Origin: Acinetobacter sp. UBA3106
GTDB taxonomy: Bacteria > Pseudomonadota > Gammaproteobacteria > Pseudomonadales > Moraxellaceae
Length of the DNA stretch: 64,000 nt
Reading direction: 5' to 3'
Assembly (NCBI GenBank): GCA_002365595.1
Contig: DFAM01000023.1
Coordinates: 57,051 to 121,050, forward strand
Shown here: in pieces, positions 51,546 through 60,283 of the stretch
Numbering within the stretch: the stretch's first letter is position 1
Layout: each line of letters starts with the position of its first letter
Made by a program: the position numbers and the translations under genes
Notes under the pieces: model-generated
The model's database searches: none
What the model was told of the DNA's origin: nothing
The model's input: only the letters and a program-made list of their open reading frames with translations

Positions 51546-53327
51546 TTAAGCCTGGGTTGTAAAGTAATCTTCAGAGAAGTTCATAACCACTTCAGCACCG
51601 GCTTTTACTTTGGTAATGCGCAGTGTAAGTTCAGGCAAAATGCGTTGTACAAAGTAAAGTGCAAGTGACAATTTATTTTGATAGAACTCGCCGTCTTTGG
51701 CTTTCGCTGCATTGGCAATTTTTGCAAACATGTAAGAGAAGCTGAGCAGACCTACTGCATGCAGATAATCCACTGCTGCTGCATTCGGGAAGTCGATATT
51801 CTCTTTACTTGCTTCTAAAATATATTGCGTTACCGATTCAACTTCTGCTGCTGCATCTAAAGTAGCATCTTTAATGAAGTTAAGATCTGCATCTAGGCCA
51901 TTGGTAAAATCACGGATTTCCTGGATGTATTCTGCAATGAAAGCGCCACCACATTTAATGGTCTTACGGCCGATCAAATCCTGTGATTGAACGCCGTTGG
52001 TACCTTCGTAAATCTGTGAGATACGCAAGTCACGGATACACTGTTCCATGCCCCATTCACGAATGAAGCCATGACCACCAAACACCATTTGTGCATCTAA
52101 AGTTGCGTTAAATGCTGTGTCAGTCAGATAAGCTTTTGCGATTGGCGTTAATAGCGCAACACGGTCATTGGCTTTCTTCACTGCTTCTGCATCAGTCGAG
52201 AATTTGGTGATGTCGAGCTGTTGACCGACATACACGGCAAAGGCACGAGATGCTTCGTTGTTGGCACGTGCATTAAGCAGCATACGGCGTACGTCACCAT
52301 GGACCAAAATACTGTCCGCAGGTTTGTTTGGAGATTTCACGCCAGAAGCACTACGGCCTTGAATACGGTCAGTCGCATATTGCGCAGCATTCTGGTAAGC
52401 AAACTCAGAAGCACCTAAACCTTGAATACCCATAGACAGACGTTCGTAGTTCATCATCACGAACATGGCAGCCAGGCCTTCGTTTTCTTTACCGACTAAA
52501 TAACCTTTGGCACCGTCAAAGTTCATCACGCAAGTTGCAGAGGCTTTAATGCCCATCTTGTGTTCGATTGAACCTGGACCTGCATGGTTTCGTTCACCCA
52601 AAGAACCGTCTTCATTGACCAGGAATTTCGGTACGATAAACAGTGAAATACCACGTGAACCGGCAGGTGCATCAGGCGTTTTCGCAAGAACAAGGTGAAT
52701 GATGTTTTCAGCCAGGTCATGGTCACCACCGGTAATGAAGATTTTGGTACCAGTAATGTTGTAAGTACCGTCTTCGTTACGTTCAGCTTTGGTTTTGATA
52801 ATACCCAGGTCTGTACCGGCATGTGGCTCGGTTAAGCACATGGTACCTGACCATTCGCCAGAATAAATTTTAGGTAAATAGGTTTCTTTTTGCTCTTGAG
52901 ATGCATAGCTGTTTAACGCCATACCTGCACCGACAGAAAGAAGCGGGTAGAGCATGAAAGATGGGTTAGTCGCGAACAGCATTTCGTCTGCAAGCACAGT
53001 CAGCATTTTCGGCATGGCTTGACCGCCCCATTCTTCATCTGCTGCCAGGCCAATCCAGCCGCCTTCCGCATATTGTTTGAAGGCCTCTTTAAAGCCAGCA
53101 GGTGTGGTCACATTACCGTTGCTATATGTTGCACCTTCTTCATCACCAGTACGGTTTAAAGGTAAAGTCACGTTTTGTGCAAATTTCGCCATTTCTTCAA
53201 GAATGGCTTCTGCTGTTGCTGCATCAACATGCGCAAGATTTTCATTGTTTTGCCAGAATTGTTCTGCATTGAAAACATCGTTCAGGATGAATTTCATATC
53301 CGCAAGAGGCGCATTATAGATTGGCAT
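51546..53327 (-). CDS. Acyl-CoA dehydrogenase with C-terminal extension (593 aa)
   Basis: A long acyl-CoA dehydrogenase. It has an N-terminal extension (YNAPLADMKFILNDVF), the FAD/substrate block CLTEPHAGTDLGIIKTKAE, TGTKIFITGGDHD, GFIREWGMEQCIRDLRISQIYEGTN and a C-terminal domain found in the approximately 600-residue subclass. It introduces the first double bond in beta-oxidation of some acyl-CoA. It is paralogous to the next gene along its full length. The catalytic glutamate is probably in YEGTNGVQ. Chain-length specificity is unknown. Confidence 0.92.
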   Translation of the reverse strand: MPIYNAPLADMKFILNDVFNAEQFWQNNENLAHVDAATAEAILEEMAKFAQNVTLPLNRTGDEEGATYSNGNVTTPAGFKEAFKQYAEGGWIGLAADEEWGGQAMPKMLTVLADEMLFATNPSFMLYPLLSVGAGMALNSYASQEQKETYLPKIYSGEWSGTMCLTEPHAGTDLGIIKTKAERNEDGTYNITGTKIFITGGDHDLAENIIHLVLAKTPDAPAGSRGISLFIVPKFLVNEDGSLGERNHAGPGSIEHKMGIKASATCVMNFDGAKGYLVGKENEGLAAMFVMMNYERLSMGIQGLGASEFAYQNAAQYATDRIQGRSASGVKSPNKPADSILVHGDVRRMLLNARANNEASRAFAVYVGQQLDITKFSTDAEAVKKANDRVALLTPIAKAYLTDTAFNATLDAQMVFGGHGFIREWGMEQCIRDLRISQIYEGTNGVQSQDLIGRKTIKCGGAFIAEYIQEIRDFTNGLDADLNFIKDATLDAAAEVESVTQYILEASKENIDFPNAAAVDYLHAVGLLSFSYMFAKIANAAKAKDGEFYQNKLSLALYFVQRILPELTLRITKVKAGAEVVMNFSEDYFTTQA

Positions 53328-53436
53328 AGTGAGTCACCTGTTTATTGTTTGATTCAGTTCGGTTTGATGAGTCTAATACAGGAAAATTCATGTTGTTAGA
53401 CGACTAAAGGTTAATTATTTTCTATCTTTGATAAAG

Positions 53437-53471
53437 AAAAAGGACTGTCAAAAGTCTGACCGTCCTTTTTC
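53437..53471 (-). terminator. Intrinsic terminator between the two acyl-CoA dehydrogenase genes
   Basis: AAAAAGGAC pairs with GTCCTTTTT, with an inner GTCA/TGAC stem; it lies just after the upstream dehydrogenase stop. The two paralogues are therefore likely transcribed separately. Confidence 0.85.
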
Positions 53472-53495
53472 TCACATCAGTTTAAAACCATGTAC

Positions 53496-55295
53496 TTAGA
53501 ATGCGAAGTGTTCAGCATCTAAAGCAAGTAATGGCTCAACGCCACCCGCAATCACGTCAACGTGTGAGCGAACGCGTGGAAGAATTTTCTTGAAGTAGAA
53601 ACGGGCAGTAGTCACTTTCGCGTTGTAGAAATCTACGTCAGTTGTACCAGCAGCCAATGTTTCCTGAGCAACAAGTGCCATACGAGCCCATAGGTAAGCA
53701 AGCGTTACATAGCCAGAGAAGTACAGGTAATCTACTGCAGCAGCGCCAACTTCATCCGGGTTTTGCATTGCACGCATACCAATCTGCATAGTCAAATCAC
53801 CCCACTCTTTGTTTAGAGCAGCAAGTGGTTCAACAAATTCTTTCATTGCAGCATTGTCTTTGTGGGCTTCGCAGAATTTATGGATGACTTTGGTGAAGTC
53901 TTTCAACATTGCACCTTGAGTACCCAAAACTTTACGACCTAACAGGTCAAGCGCCTGAATTTCAGTGGTACCTTCGTACAAGCAAGCGATACGTGTATCA
54001 CGAACAATCTGTTCCATACCGTGTTCAGAGATGAAACCGTGACCACCGAATACTTGAACGCCGTGTTTCGCAGATTCAGAACCGGTTTCAGTCAAGAATG
54101 CTTTTGCAATCGGAGTAAGTAGCGACAACATGTTGTCCGCAGCTTTACGTTCTTCAGTTGCACCTTGCTCTACCGTGTCTGCATAGAAAGACAACAAGTA
54201 AACCAATGCACGGCCAGCTTCAGCAAAAGATTTTTGCGTGAGCAGCATGTTGCGTACAGCAGGGTGAACAATAATTGGATCTGCTTCTTTTTCTGATGCT
54301 TTAACGCCTGAAAGTGAACGCATTGCCAAACGGTCTTTAGCATAAGCCAATGCACCCTGGAACGCGCCTTCAGAAGCTGAAAGACCTTGTACCGCAGTAC
54401 CAATACGGGCAGTGTTCATGAATGTGAACATGCAGTTTAAGCCGCGGTTTTCAGGGCCAATCAGGAAGCCTTTTGCGTTATCAAAGTTGATTACACACGT
54501 CGCGTTACCGTGAATACCCATTTTGTGTTCGATTGAACCACAACGTACTGCATTGCGTTCACCAATTGAACCATCAGCATTCAGGTTAAATTTAGGAACG
54601 ATAAATAATGAGATACCTTTAGTGCCTTTCGGTGCACCAGGAAGACGCGCCAACACGATGTGAACAATGTTCTCTGCCATGTCGTGTTCACCAGCAGAGA
54701 TAAAGATTTTCTCGCCAGAAATTGCATAGCTGCCATCTGCATTTGGTTCAGCTTTAGTACGGATAATACCCAGGTCAGAACCTGCATGAGATTCAGTCAA
54801 GCACATGGTACCCGTCCATACACCTGAAACCAGGTTAGGCAGGTAAGTGTCTTTTTGTTCTTGAGAACCGTGATGTTCCAAAGTACGCACTGCACCGTGT
54901 GAAAGGCCAGGGTACATGCCCCATGCCCAGTTTGCAGTACCGACCATTTCAGAGATCACGTTGCCTAAAGAAACAGGTAATGCTTGACCGCCATATTGTT
55001 CTTCAGCAGAAAGTGACGGGAAACCCAATTCGATATATTTTTGATACGCTTCTTTAAAGCCTGTAGGTGTAGTCACTACACCGTCGTTCCAGGTACAACC
55101 TTCACGGTCGCCCACTTGGTTTAGAGGAGAAAGTTCATTTTCACAAAAGTCAGCCGCAGCTTCTAAATATTGATCAACCAATTCACGGCTTACGGTGTCA
55201 GAAAATGCCGGCAAGTTTGCATAATGTTGTTCAGCATTTAACAATTCATGTAGAACAAATTGCATATCACGTAAGGGCGCTTTGTATTGTGGCAT
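53496..55295 (-). CDS. Acyl-CoA dehydrogenase with C-terminal extension (599 aa)
   Basis: The second member of the tandem pair. It has YKAPLRDMQFVLHELL at the N-terminus, CLTESHAGSDLGIIRTKAE, SGEKIFISAGEHD, GFISEHGMEQIVRDTRIACLYEGTTE and the long C-terminal domain. The likely catalytic glutamate is in YEGTTEIQ. GAGGAAA lies upstream of the start as RBS. Duplicated copies suggest different chain-length ranges or growth conditions. Acinetobacter uses several such enzymes to grow on fatty acids and alkanes. Confidence 0.92.
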   Translation of the reverse strand: MPQYKAPLRDMQFVLHELLNAEQHYANLPAFSDTVSRELVDQYLEAAADFCENELSPLNQVGDREGCTWNDGVVTTPTGFKEAYQKYIELGFPSLSAEEQYGGQALPVSLGNVISEMVGTANWAWGMYPGLSHGAVRTLEHHGSQEQKDTYLPNLVSGVWTGTMCLTESHAGSDLGIIRTKAEPNADGSYAISGEKIFISAGEHDMAENIVHIVLARLPGAPKGTKGISLFIVPKFNLNADGSIGERNAVRCGSIEHKMGIHGNATCVINFDNAKGFLIGPENRGLNCMFTFMNTARIGTAVQGLSASEGAFQGALAYAKDRLAMRSLSGVKASEKEADPIIVHPAVRNMLLTQKSFAEAGRALVYLLSFYADTVEQGATEERKAADNMLSLLTPIAKAFLTETGSESAKHGVQVFGGHGFISEHGMEQIVRDTRIACLYEGTTEIQALDLLGRKVLGTQGAMLKDFTKVIHKFCEAHKDNAAMKEFVEPLAALNKEWGDLTMQIGMRAMQNPDEVGAAAVDYLYFSGYVTLAYLWARMALVAQETLAAGTTDVDFYNAKVTTARFYFKKILPRVRSHVDVIAGGVEPLLALDAEHFAF

Positions 55296-55311
55296 ATCGG
55301 TTTCCTCAATA

Positions 55312-55361
55312 CTGGTTTAACCAGCTTATAATCCTAATAAACATTGAAACGTGCTTTCAAT
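55312..55361. promoter_or_regulatory. Two inverted repeats upstream of acyl-CoA dehydrogenase, candidate operators
   Basis: CTGGTT-T-AACCAG (55312-55324) lies 17 bases from the start codon and ATTGAAA-CGTGC-TTTCAAT (55343-55361) further upstream. The second resembles the GAAAC...GTTTC style of fatty-acid-responsive TetR-type sites such as PsrA boxes. No equivalent is seen upstream of the first paralogue. Binding is unproven. Confidence 0.4.
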
Positions 55362-55547
55362 AACACGTATTTGTATGGCTTAATCGTGCAACATCTTCTT
55401 ACTTGGTACAAGCGTTTCCATGCGTTTTCTTGGTGACTGTAAAGTCAAAGATTTCTAACTTGAAATTGCTAAGTAGCTTGAGTGTAAATGCTTTTATGTT
55501 TTATTCGATGTCATAAATAGTCAAAAACCTAAAATTTTATAAATAAT

Positions 55548-55577
55548 AAAAAAGGCGCAGTATTGCGCCTTTTTTAT
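55548..55577 (-). terminator. Intrinsic terminator of the lipoprotein gene
   Basis: AAAAAAGGCGCA-GTA-TTGCGCCTTTTTT, 22 bases after the stop. Confidence 0.9.
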
Positions 55578-55598
55578 TTGGGAGAGGTTTTATGATGC

Positions 55599-56222
55599 TT
55601 ACTTTATTGCAGCAGGAGCAACAGGTGCTTTAGGCTGGAAGCGAACTTCACATTTACCATTCATACTGTGGGTGCCCACCTTAACTTGTACTGCAGCGCC
55701 ATTGGCTTTGCCCTGACAAGCTTTTAACATGGCTTGCTGATGCGCTTGACGTTGTGCCAGGCGCTGATCAAATTGCTTGGTTAGTTCAGCACGTTTGGCA
55801 TCAGTGAGTGGTTCTGATGATCGCATTTGCATGCCTTTCATCCCACCGGCCATACCTTGCATATGCATATCTTTCATTTCACCACGCATGCGTTTCATCT
55901 CTTGACGATCCGCTTTGAAGCGCATGTTACATGTACCATCAATGGTCTTTTCACCAGCCTTGATTTGTACGGCAGAGCCGACCGCTTTACCATCACAAGC
56001 TGTTTTCATGCTTTTCATCATTTGCTGGCGTTCGGCACGGGCTTGCTGAAAATGCTCACGCTGTTCAGGTGTCATGTTTCGTTTATGCTTTTGATGATCC
56101 TGCATCATGCGCGCATGATCAGCATCTTTATCTTGAACGGTATTGGTGGATTGACAGGCAGTCAAAGCACCCATGCCAATTAGGCTTGCGCCCACTAAAG
56201 CTATTTTTGCCATGGAATTCAT
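55599..56222 (-). CDS. Met- and His-rich lipoprotein with a duplicated two-cysteine module, Spy-like segment
   Basis: A 207-residue lipoprotein. The lipobox ALTAC puts the lipidated cysteine at residue 23. Residues 50-72 (MTPEQREHFQQARAERQQ) resemble the LTxxQ helix of Spy/CpxP chaperones, and a similar helix recurs at 139-165. Each is followed by a repeat of about 28 residues: CDGKAVGSAVQIKAGEK at 76 and CQGKANGAAVQVKVGTH at 169, each ending with a second cysteine (98, 191). The middle is Met-rich (105-133). It is divergent from the sensor kinase gene. The start at 56222 has GGAG upstream; a start five codons earlier would cover it. Function unknown. Confidence 0.75.
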   Translation of the reverse strand: MNSMAKIALVGASLIGMGALTACQSTNTVQDKDADHARMMQDHQKHKRNMTPEQREHFQQARAERQQMMKSMKTACDGKAVGSAVQIKAGEKTIDGTCNMRFKADRQEMKRMRGEMKDMHMQGMAGGMKGMQMRSSEPLTDAKRAELTKQFDQRLAQRQAHQQAMLKACQGKANGAAVQVKVGTHSMNGKCEVRFQPKAPVAPAAIK

Positions 56223-56332
56223 TGTTGTTATCTCCAATGAAAAAAACGAAATTTGATAAGTTAAAGATTAAACAATAATGATGAAGAAACAATGAAGAGT
56301 ATTTTTTTAGAAGGTTCGTTACAATGACCTAA

Positions 56333-58033
56333 TTGAAAAGAAATCTTGAGACTTTGCTTTTGAATATTCGCCGTGTTCCGATCGCCTTGCGCTTGTTTTT
56401 GACCGTATTACTCACGACTTTAGTGATTACCACGGTCAGTCTGGGTGTATTGCATTGGACCATGCAAAAGAACTTTGCCCGTTATGTGGCAGATGTGGAA
56501 ATGCAGAAGCTGGATCATGTGATTAGTAATCTGGCTGGCGTCTATTCGGTTTATCATGACTGGGGTAATGCCATTCAGGCGCAAATCCTGCAAATCGAAG
56601 GCACGGCTGCACCGGATGACTATGACCGTTTGTCTCGCTGGTGGTTACGTCGTCAATATGATATTGCTTTGCAGCAGCGTTATTTTCAGGAAAATACTTT
56701 AATCAGTGTTTCTCCGGGATTAAATAAAACCGAGCAGAGTAAACCGATTTTAGATGCAGAAGAACTGCGCATGATGGAGTTGAATTTACCTTCAGAGTAT
56801 CAGCCTTTTGAAGGACTCAAATTTCCTTTAAGTTCCAATCAGAATATCTTCCGTCCAGACAGAAAATCGGAAGCTAAACCTGGCGATACTGCACAAAACC
56901 AGAACCAAAGCCAGAATCAGAAAAAGCAGTTTATCTCTTTGCCCGACCGTTTAGGTTTAAGTTCCCGGTTATCCTTATATGATGCCAATAAACAGTTTGT
57001 AGTAGGCGAGCCGTCTGATATTCCAGTTTCCTATCGTCGTATTATGGTGAACGATAAAATTGTCGGTTATCTGGGGTTAAAACCGGTGCTGGATCAGGAT
57101 GATGCTTCAAGTATTAACTTTTTCAGTAATCAAAAACGTTATTTATTATTGGTATATGGATTAACTTTTCTGACCAGCCTGATCGCAGCGTTATTGCTGG
57201 CCACTTATTTTAAAACGCCAATTCAACGCTTGCTGCAAGGTACACGCGAACTGACCAAAGGCAATTTCCAGCATCAGGTCAAAGTCAACCGTAATGATGA
57301 ACTGGGTGATTTATCAACAGAGCTGAACCATCTTGCCGTGATTCTGGATCAGCATGAACAATCACGCCGTCAGTGGGTGGCAGATACTTCACATGAATTA
57401 AAAACTCCGTTGGCGGTACTGCAAGCCCAAATTGAGGCGATGCAGGACGGTATTCGCAAACCCACACAGGAACATTTTGAATCGATGCTGCGTCAGGTCA
57501 CCAGTCTGAAAAAACTGACTCAGGATCTGGCGGATTTGGCTCAGGCTGAAGCACAGCAACTAAAATGTTATTTTGCCGAAGTGAATCCCTGGAATGTGGT
57601 ACTGCAAGAAGTTGAAAACTTCAAACCAAAATTTGCCCAAGCGGATCTGTCTGTTTCAGTACAGGGTGAAGGCGCGAATTTACAATTAGATATAGATCGT
57701 TTTAAACAAATTATGGTCAACTTACTTGGTAACAGCATTCGCTATACTGAAGCGGGTGGTGAAGTGCGTGTGCATACCGAGCAATCGGCGACCCATTGGA
57801 GCGTGATTGTGGATGACAGTCCGCTTGGATTGAGTGATGAACAGTTGGCACGTTTAGGCGAGCGCTTCTATCGTGTGGATGATTCGCGGACCCGTAGTAC
57901 CGGTGGTACAGGTTTAGGTTTGGCATTATCTGGTAAAATTGCGCAGGCATTAGGTGGAGAGCTAAGTTTTGATCATTCACCACTCGGTGGTTTGCGTTGC
58001 AAACTGACTTTTCCAAAACAGTTAAACAAATAA
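56333..58033 (+). CDS. baeS: Sensor histidine kinase (BaeS-like)
   Basis: A 566-residue membrane kinase. TM1 is at about 19-42, TM2 at 270-293, with a large periplasmic domain between that contains a Gln/Asn-rich stretch (NQNQSQNQKKQ, about 189-199). HAMP follows (about 292-345), then HisKA with TSHELKTPLAV (His354), N box MVNLLGNSIRYTE and GTGLGLALSGKIA. The start is a TTG with a weak RBS. It is followed 13 bases later by its response regulator. It is longer than E. coli BaeS. Its match to BaeS is from organisation; an RstB-like identity is possible. Confidence 0.82.
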   Translation: MKRNLETLLLNIRRVPIALRLFLTVLLTTLVITTVSLGVLHWTMQKNFARYVADVEMQKLDHVISNLAGVYSVYHDWGNAIQAQILQIEGTAAPDDYDRLSRWWLRRQYDIALQQRYFQENTLISVSPGLNKTEQSKPILDAEELRMMELNLPSEYQPFEGLKFPLSSNQNIFRPDRKSEAKPGDTAQNQNQSQNQKKQFISLPDRLGLSSRLSLYDANKQFVVGEPSDIPVSYRRIMVNDKIVGYLGLKPVLDQDDASSINFFSNQKRYLLLVYGLTFLTSLIAALLLATYFKTPIQRLLQGTRELTKGNFQHQVKVNRNDELGDLSTELNHLAVILDQHEQSRRQWVADTSHELKTPLAVLQAQIEAMQDGIRKPTQEHFESMLRQVTSLKKLTQDLADLAQAEAQQLKCYFAEVNPWNVVLQEVENFKPKFAQADLSVSVQGEGANLQLDIDRFKQIMVNLLGNSIRYTEAGGEVRVHTEQSATHWSVIVDDSPLGLSDEQLARLGERFYRVDDSRTRSTGGTGLGLALSGKIAQALGGELSFDHSPLGGLRCKLTFPKQLNK

Positions 58034-58046
58034 AAGGATGAGATTC

Positions 58047-58733
58047 ATGAAACATGTCATGCTGGTTGAAGATGAAGTTGAACTTGCGCAGCTGGTGCGA
58101 GACTATCTGGAAGCGGCTGGTTTTGAAGTCAGTATGTTTCATGATGGGCAAGAAGCGTATGACAGCTTTACTCAGCGTAAACCAAGTTTAATGATTCTGG
58201 ACTTGATGGTGCCGCGTATGGATGGCTTGACGATTTGCCGTAAAGTACGTGAACAGTCTGATTTGCCAATTATTATGGTGACTGCACGGACTGAAGAAAT
58301 TGACCGTGTGTTGGGTTTGAACATGGGTGCAGATGATTATATTTGTAAGCCTTTTAGCCCGAAAGAACTGGTGGCGCGTGTACAAGCGGTGTTGCGCCGT
58401 TTGGACCGTCATGCCGAGCCTGAACAGAACAGCCTGTTCCGTATGGATAAAGCCCAGCAACGAATCTGGTATCAGCAAAAAACCTTGAACTTAACGCCAA
58501 CTGAATTCCGTTTGCTTGAATTATTCCTGGAGCACGTTGGACAAGTTTATTCACGTGCGCAATTACTCGATCATATCAATCCAGACAGCTTTGACGTCGC
58601 AGACCGTGTGATCGACAGCCATATTAAAAACCTGCGCCGTAAAATTTCTGATGCTGCCGAAACAGGCAACCGTCATGAATGGATTCAGGCGGTGTATGGT
58701 GTGGGTTATCGTTTTGAATATCCTGAGGATTGA
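58047..58733 (+). CDS. baeR: OmpR-family response regulator (BaeR-like)
   Basis: A 228-residue regulator with receiver domain (acidic pair ED at 8-9, phospho-acceptor Asp52 in MILDLMVP, Lys in CKPFSPKELVARV) and a winged-helix DNA-binding domain (LTPTEFRLLELFLEHVGQVY, VIDSHIKNLRRKI). The ATG at 58047 has AGGA 9 bases upstream; an ATG three codons earlier is weaker. It likely regulates envelope-stress or efflux genes together with the preceding kinase. Confidence 0.87.
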   Translation: MKHVMLVEDEVELAQLVRDYLEAAGFEVSMFHDGQEAYDSFTQRKPSLMILDLMVPRMDGLTICRKVREQSDLPIIMVTARTEEIDRVLGLNMGADDYICKPFSPKELVARVQAVLRRLDRHAEPEQNSLFRMDKAQQRIWYQQKTLNLTPTEFRLLELFLEHVGQVYSRAQLLDHINPDSFDVADRVIDSHIKNLRRKISDAAETGNRHEWIQAVYGVGYRFEYPED

Positions 58734-58759
58734 TTGAAATATAATTTTAAAATCATTGT

Positions 58760-58800
58760 AAAGCTCCTAAAAAAGCTTTATTTTTTAGGAGCTTTTTTTT
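58760..58800 (+). terminator. Intrinsic terminator after baeR
   Basis: AAAGCTCCTAAAAAA pairs with TTTTTTAGGAGCTTT and is followed by a T run, 27 bases after the stop. Confidence 0.9.
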
Positions 58801-58828
58801 ACTCATAATTTTAAGAGGGTAGGGGTAA

Positions 58829-60229
58829 ATGATTTTAAAAAAAACACTATTAGCAATAAGCTGTTCTTTCTTTTTAGTGGCTTGTGGTGGTGGAGGTGGT
58901 GAGTCATCTTCATCTAGTGGAACAGATGGTGGACAGGTAACGACACCTGCTTCAGATTTAGAAAAAGCAAAACAACTTGTAAAAACAACCAATGCTATTG
59001 TTTCTTATTATGATGGTTTTCAAAATATTGCTGATCAATATAAAGTTCCTGCACAAGTAATAAATGACACATCTTCAGATTTGAGCCGTGCAACGAATTT
59101 ATTATTAGTGATTGCAGAGGTTGTTACTCAGGATGCGCAGGGGCAGACCAAAACTTATACAGCACAACAAATACAGGATTTAATTAATCAGGATGATGCA
59201 CGTAATTTTAAATTCAAGAGCAATAATTTAACCGCTAAGGTGGTTGGTGACTCTATTACCATTTCAGGTGATGCCAGTGTCCAATATTGGCAAGCGTTTA
59301 ATTGGGATAAAATTACAGCGGACAATGCGTGGAGTAATACAAATTGGTATAATGATTCTGCATACTCAATTTATGGTGATGATGCTGAAGTTACAGTATC
59401 AAATTTGGTCTTAGAAGCACCATTTATTGATACCGCTCGCACAACTTATAATTATAAGATTCAGAATAATGGAAAAATTTCTACCAAGAATCTTAAAAAT
59501 CAGACTGCGAGTTTTAGTTTTACCTCTGATAGTACTGCATCTATGGTTTATGCTACGGCAGACACCATGGAAAACCGTGAAGGTATTCCAAATCAAGCGA
59601 CTTTGAAATTACAAGGTTTAGTCTTTGAAAGCGCAGATGTAAAAGCTAATTTATCTGAAGTTTCTTTAATTGTACGCAAAGCTATATTTAATAATGGTGT
59701 TGGAATTCAAGAACAATTGATTCCATCTGAATTAGTGCTGAAAGGTCTTGTAAGTTATCAGCAGGAATCCTTGAATTTAGAAGCCAAACTTAATTTGAAT
59801 AATGATTTATCTCAAGCTATTGATGTGAGTGCTGGACAGGAAACATCGACTAATTTCATCAATGCGAATTTAAATGTCAAATTAAGTGGTAACTTAAAAG
59901 GCGCCAATGCAGTACCTACACCATTTAGCATTGATATTAGCGCAAAACGTGCTGAATTTACCAAAGGTACAGCGACTGTTGCCGTTGTCGTTGATAAAAA
60001 TGCATTGGATATTGAGTTAACTGCAAAAGACCTAGATCAGGACCATCAAATTATTGCGGGTGTGCTTAAGCATAAAAATGGAGCATCCATCAGTATTGCA
60101 GATGTACAGAATTTTACCTCAGCGAATATTCTGGTTGCAGGAAAAAGTTATGGGACACTCACTAAAAATTCATCTGGGCAATATGTGGTTAAATTTAGTG
60201 ATGACACAATAACTTATATCGCTCCTTAA
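58829..60229 (+). CDS. Large surface or periplasmic lipoprotein, unknown
   Basis: A 466-residue lipoprotein. Lipobox LVAC followed by a GGGGG and a Ser-rich linker, typical of lipoproteins tethered through a flexible leader. The body is predicted beta-rich with Asn/Asp/Thr-rich strands (NNLTAKVVGDSITISGDAS, NNDLSQAIDVS). It has no catalytic motif. It is followed 54 bases later by a gene for a predicted outer-membrane barrel; the pair may act together. Function not recognised. Confidence 0.75.
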   Translation: MILKKTLLAISCSFFLVACGGGGGESSSSSGTDGGQVTTPASDLEKAKQLVKTTNAIVSYYDGFQNIADQYKVPAQVINDTSSDLSRATNLLLVIAEVVTQDAQGQTKTYTAQQIQDLINQDDARNFKFKSNNLTAKVVGDSITISGDASVQYWQAFNWDKITADNAWSNTNWYNDSAYSIYGDDAEVTVSNLVLEAPFIDTARTTYNYKIQNNGKISTKNLKNQTASFSFTSDSTASMVYATADTMENREGIPNQATLKLQGLVFESADVKANLSEVSLIVRKAIFNNGVGIQEQLIPSELVLKGLVSYQQESLNLEAKLNLNNDLSQAIDVSAGQETSTNFINANLNVKLSGNLKGANAVPTPFSIDISAKRAEFTKGTATVAVVVDKNALDIELTAKDLDQDHQIIAGVLKHKNGASISIADVQNFTSANILVAGKSYGTLTKNSSGQYVVKFSDDTITYIAP

Positions 60230-60242
60230 TCTAAAACTTAAC

Positions 60243-60274
60243 TTTGAGAAGAAGGCAGCATTTGCTGTCTTCTT
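60243..60274 (+). terminator. Possible terminator between the lipoprotein and barrel genes
   Basis: AAGAAGGCAGC-ATTT-GCTGTCTTCTT with one mismatch, followed by TTTATAT. It ends 10 bases before the next ATG, so it may limit read-through into the barrel gene. Confidence 0.6.
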
Positions 60275-60283
60275 TTATATCTA

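Larger units (their letters stand above)
55296..55598. other. Promoter region upstream of the 599-aa dehydrogenase gene, no gene seen
   Basis: About 300 bases. They hold two symmetric elements close to the start, described separately, and the terminator of the neighbouring lipoprotein gene at the far end. Confidence 0.6.
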
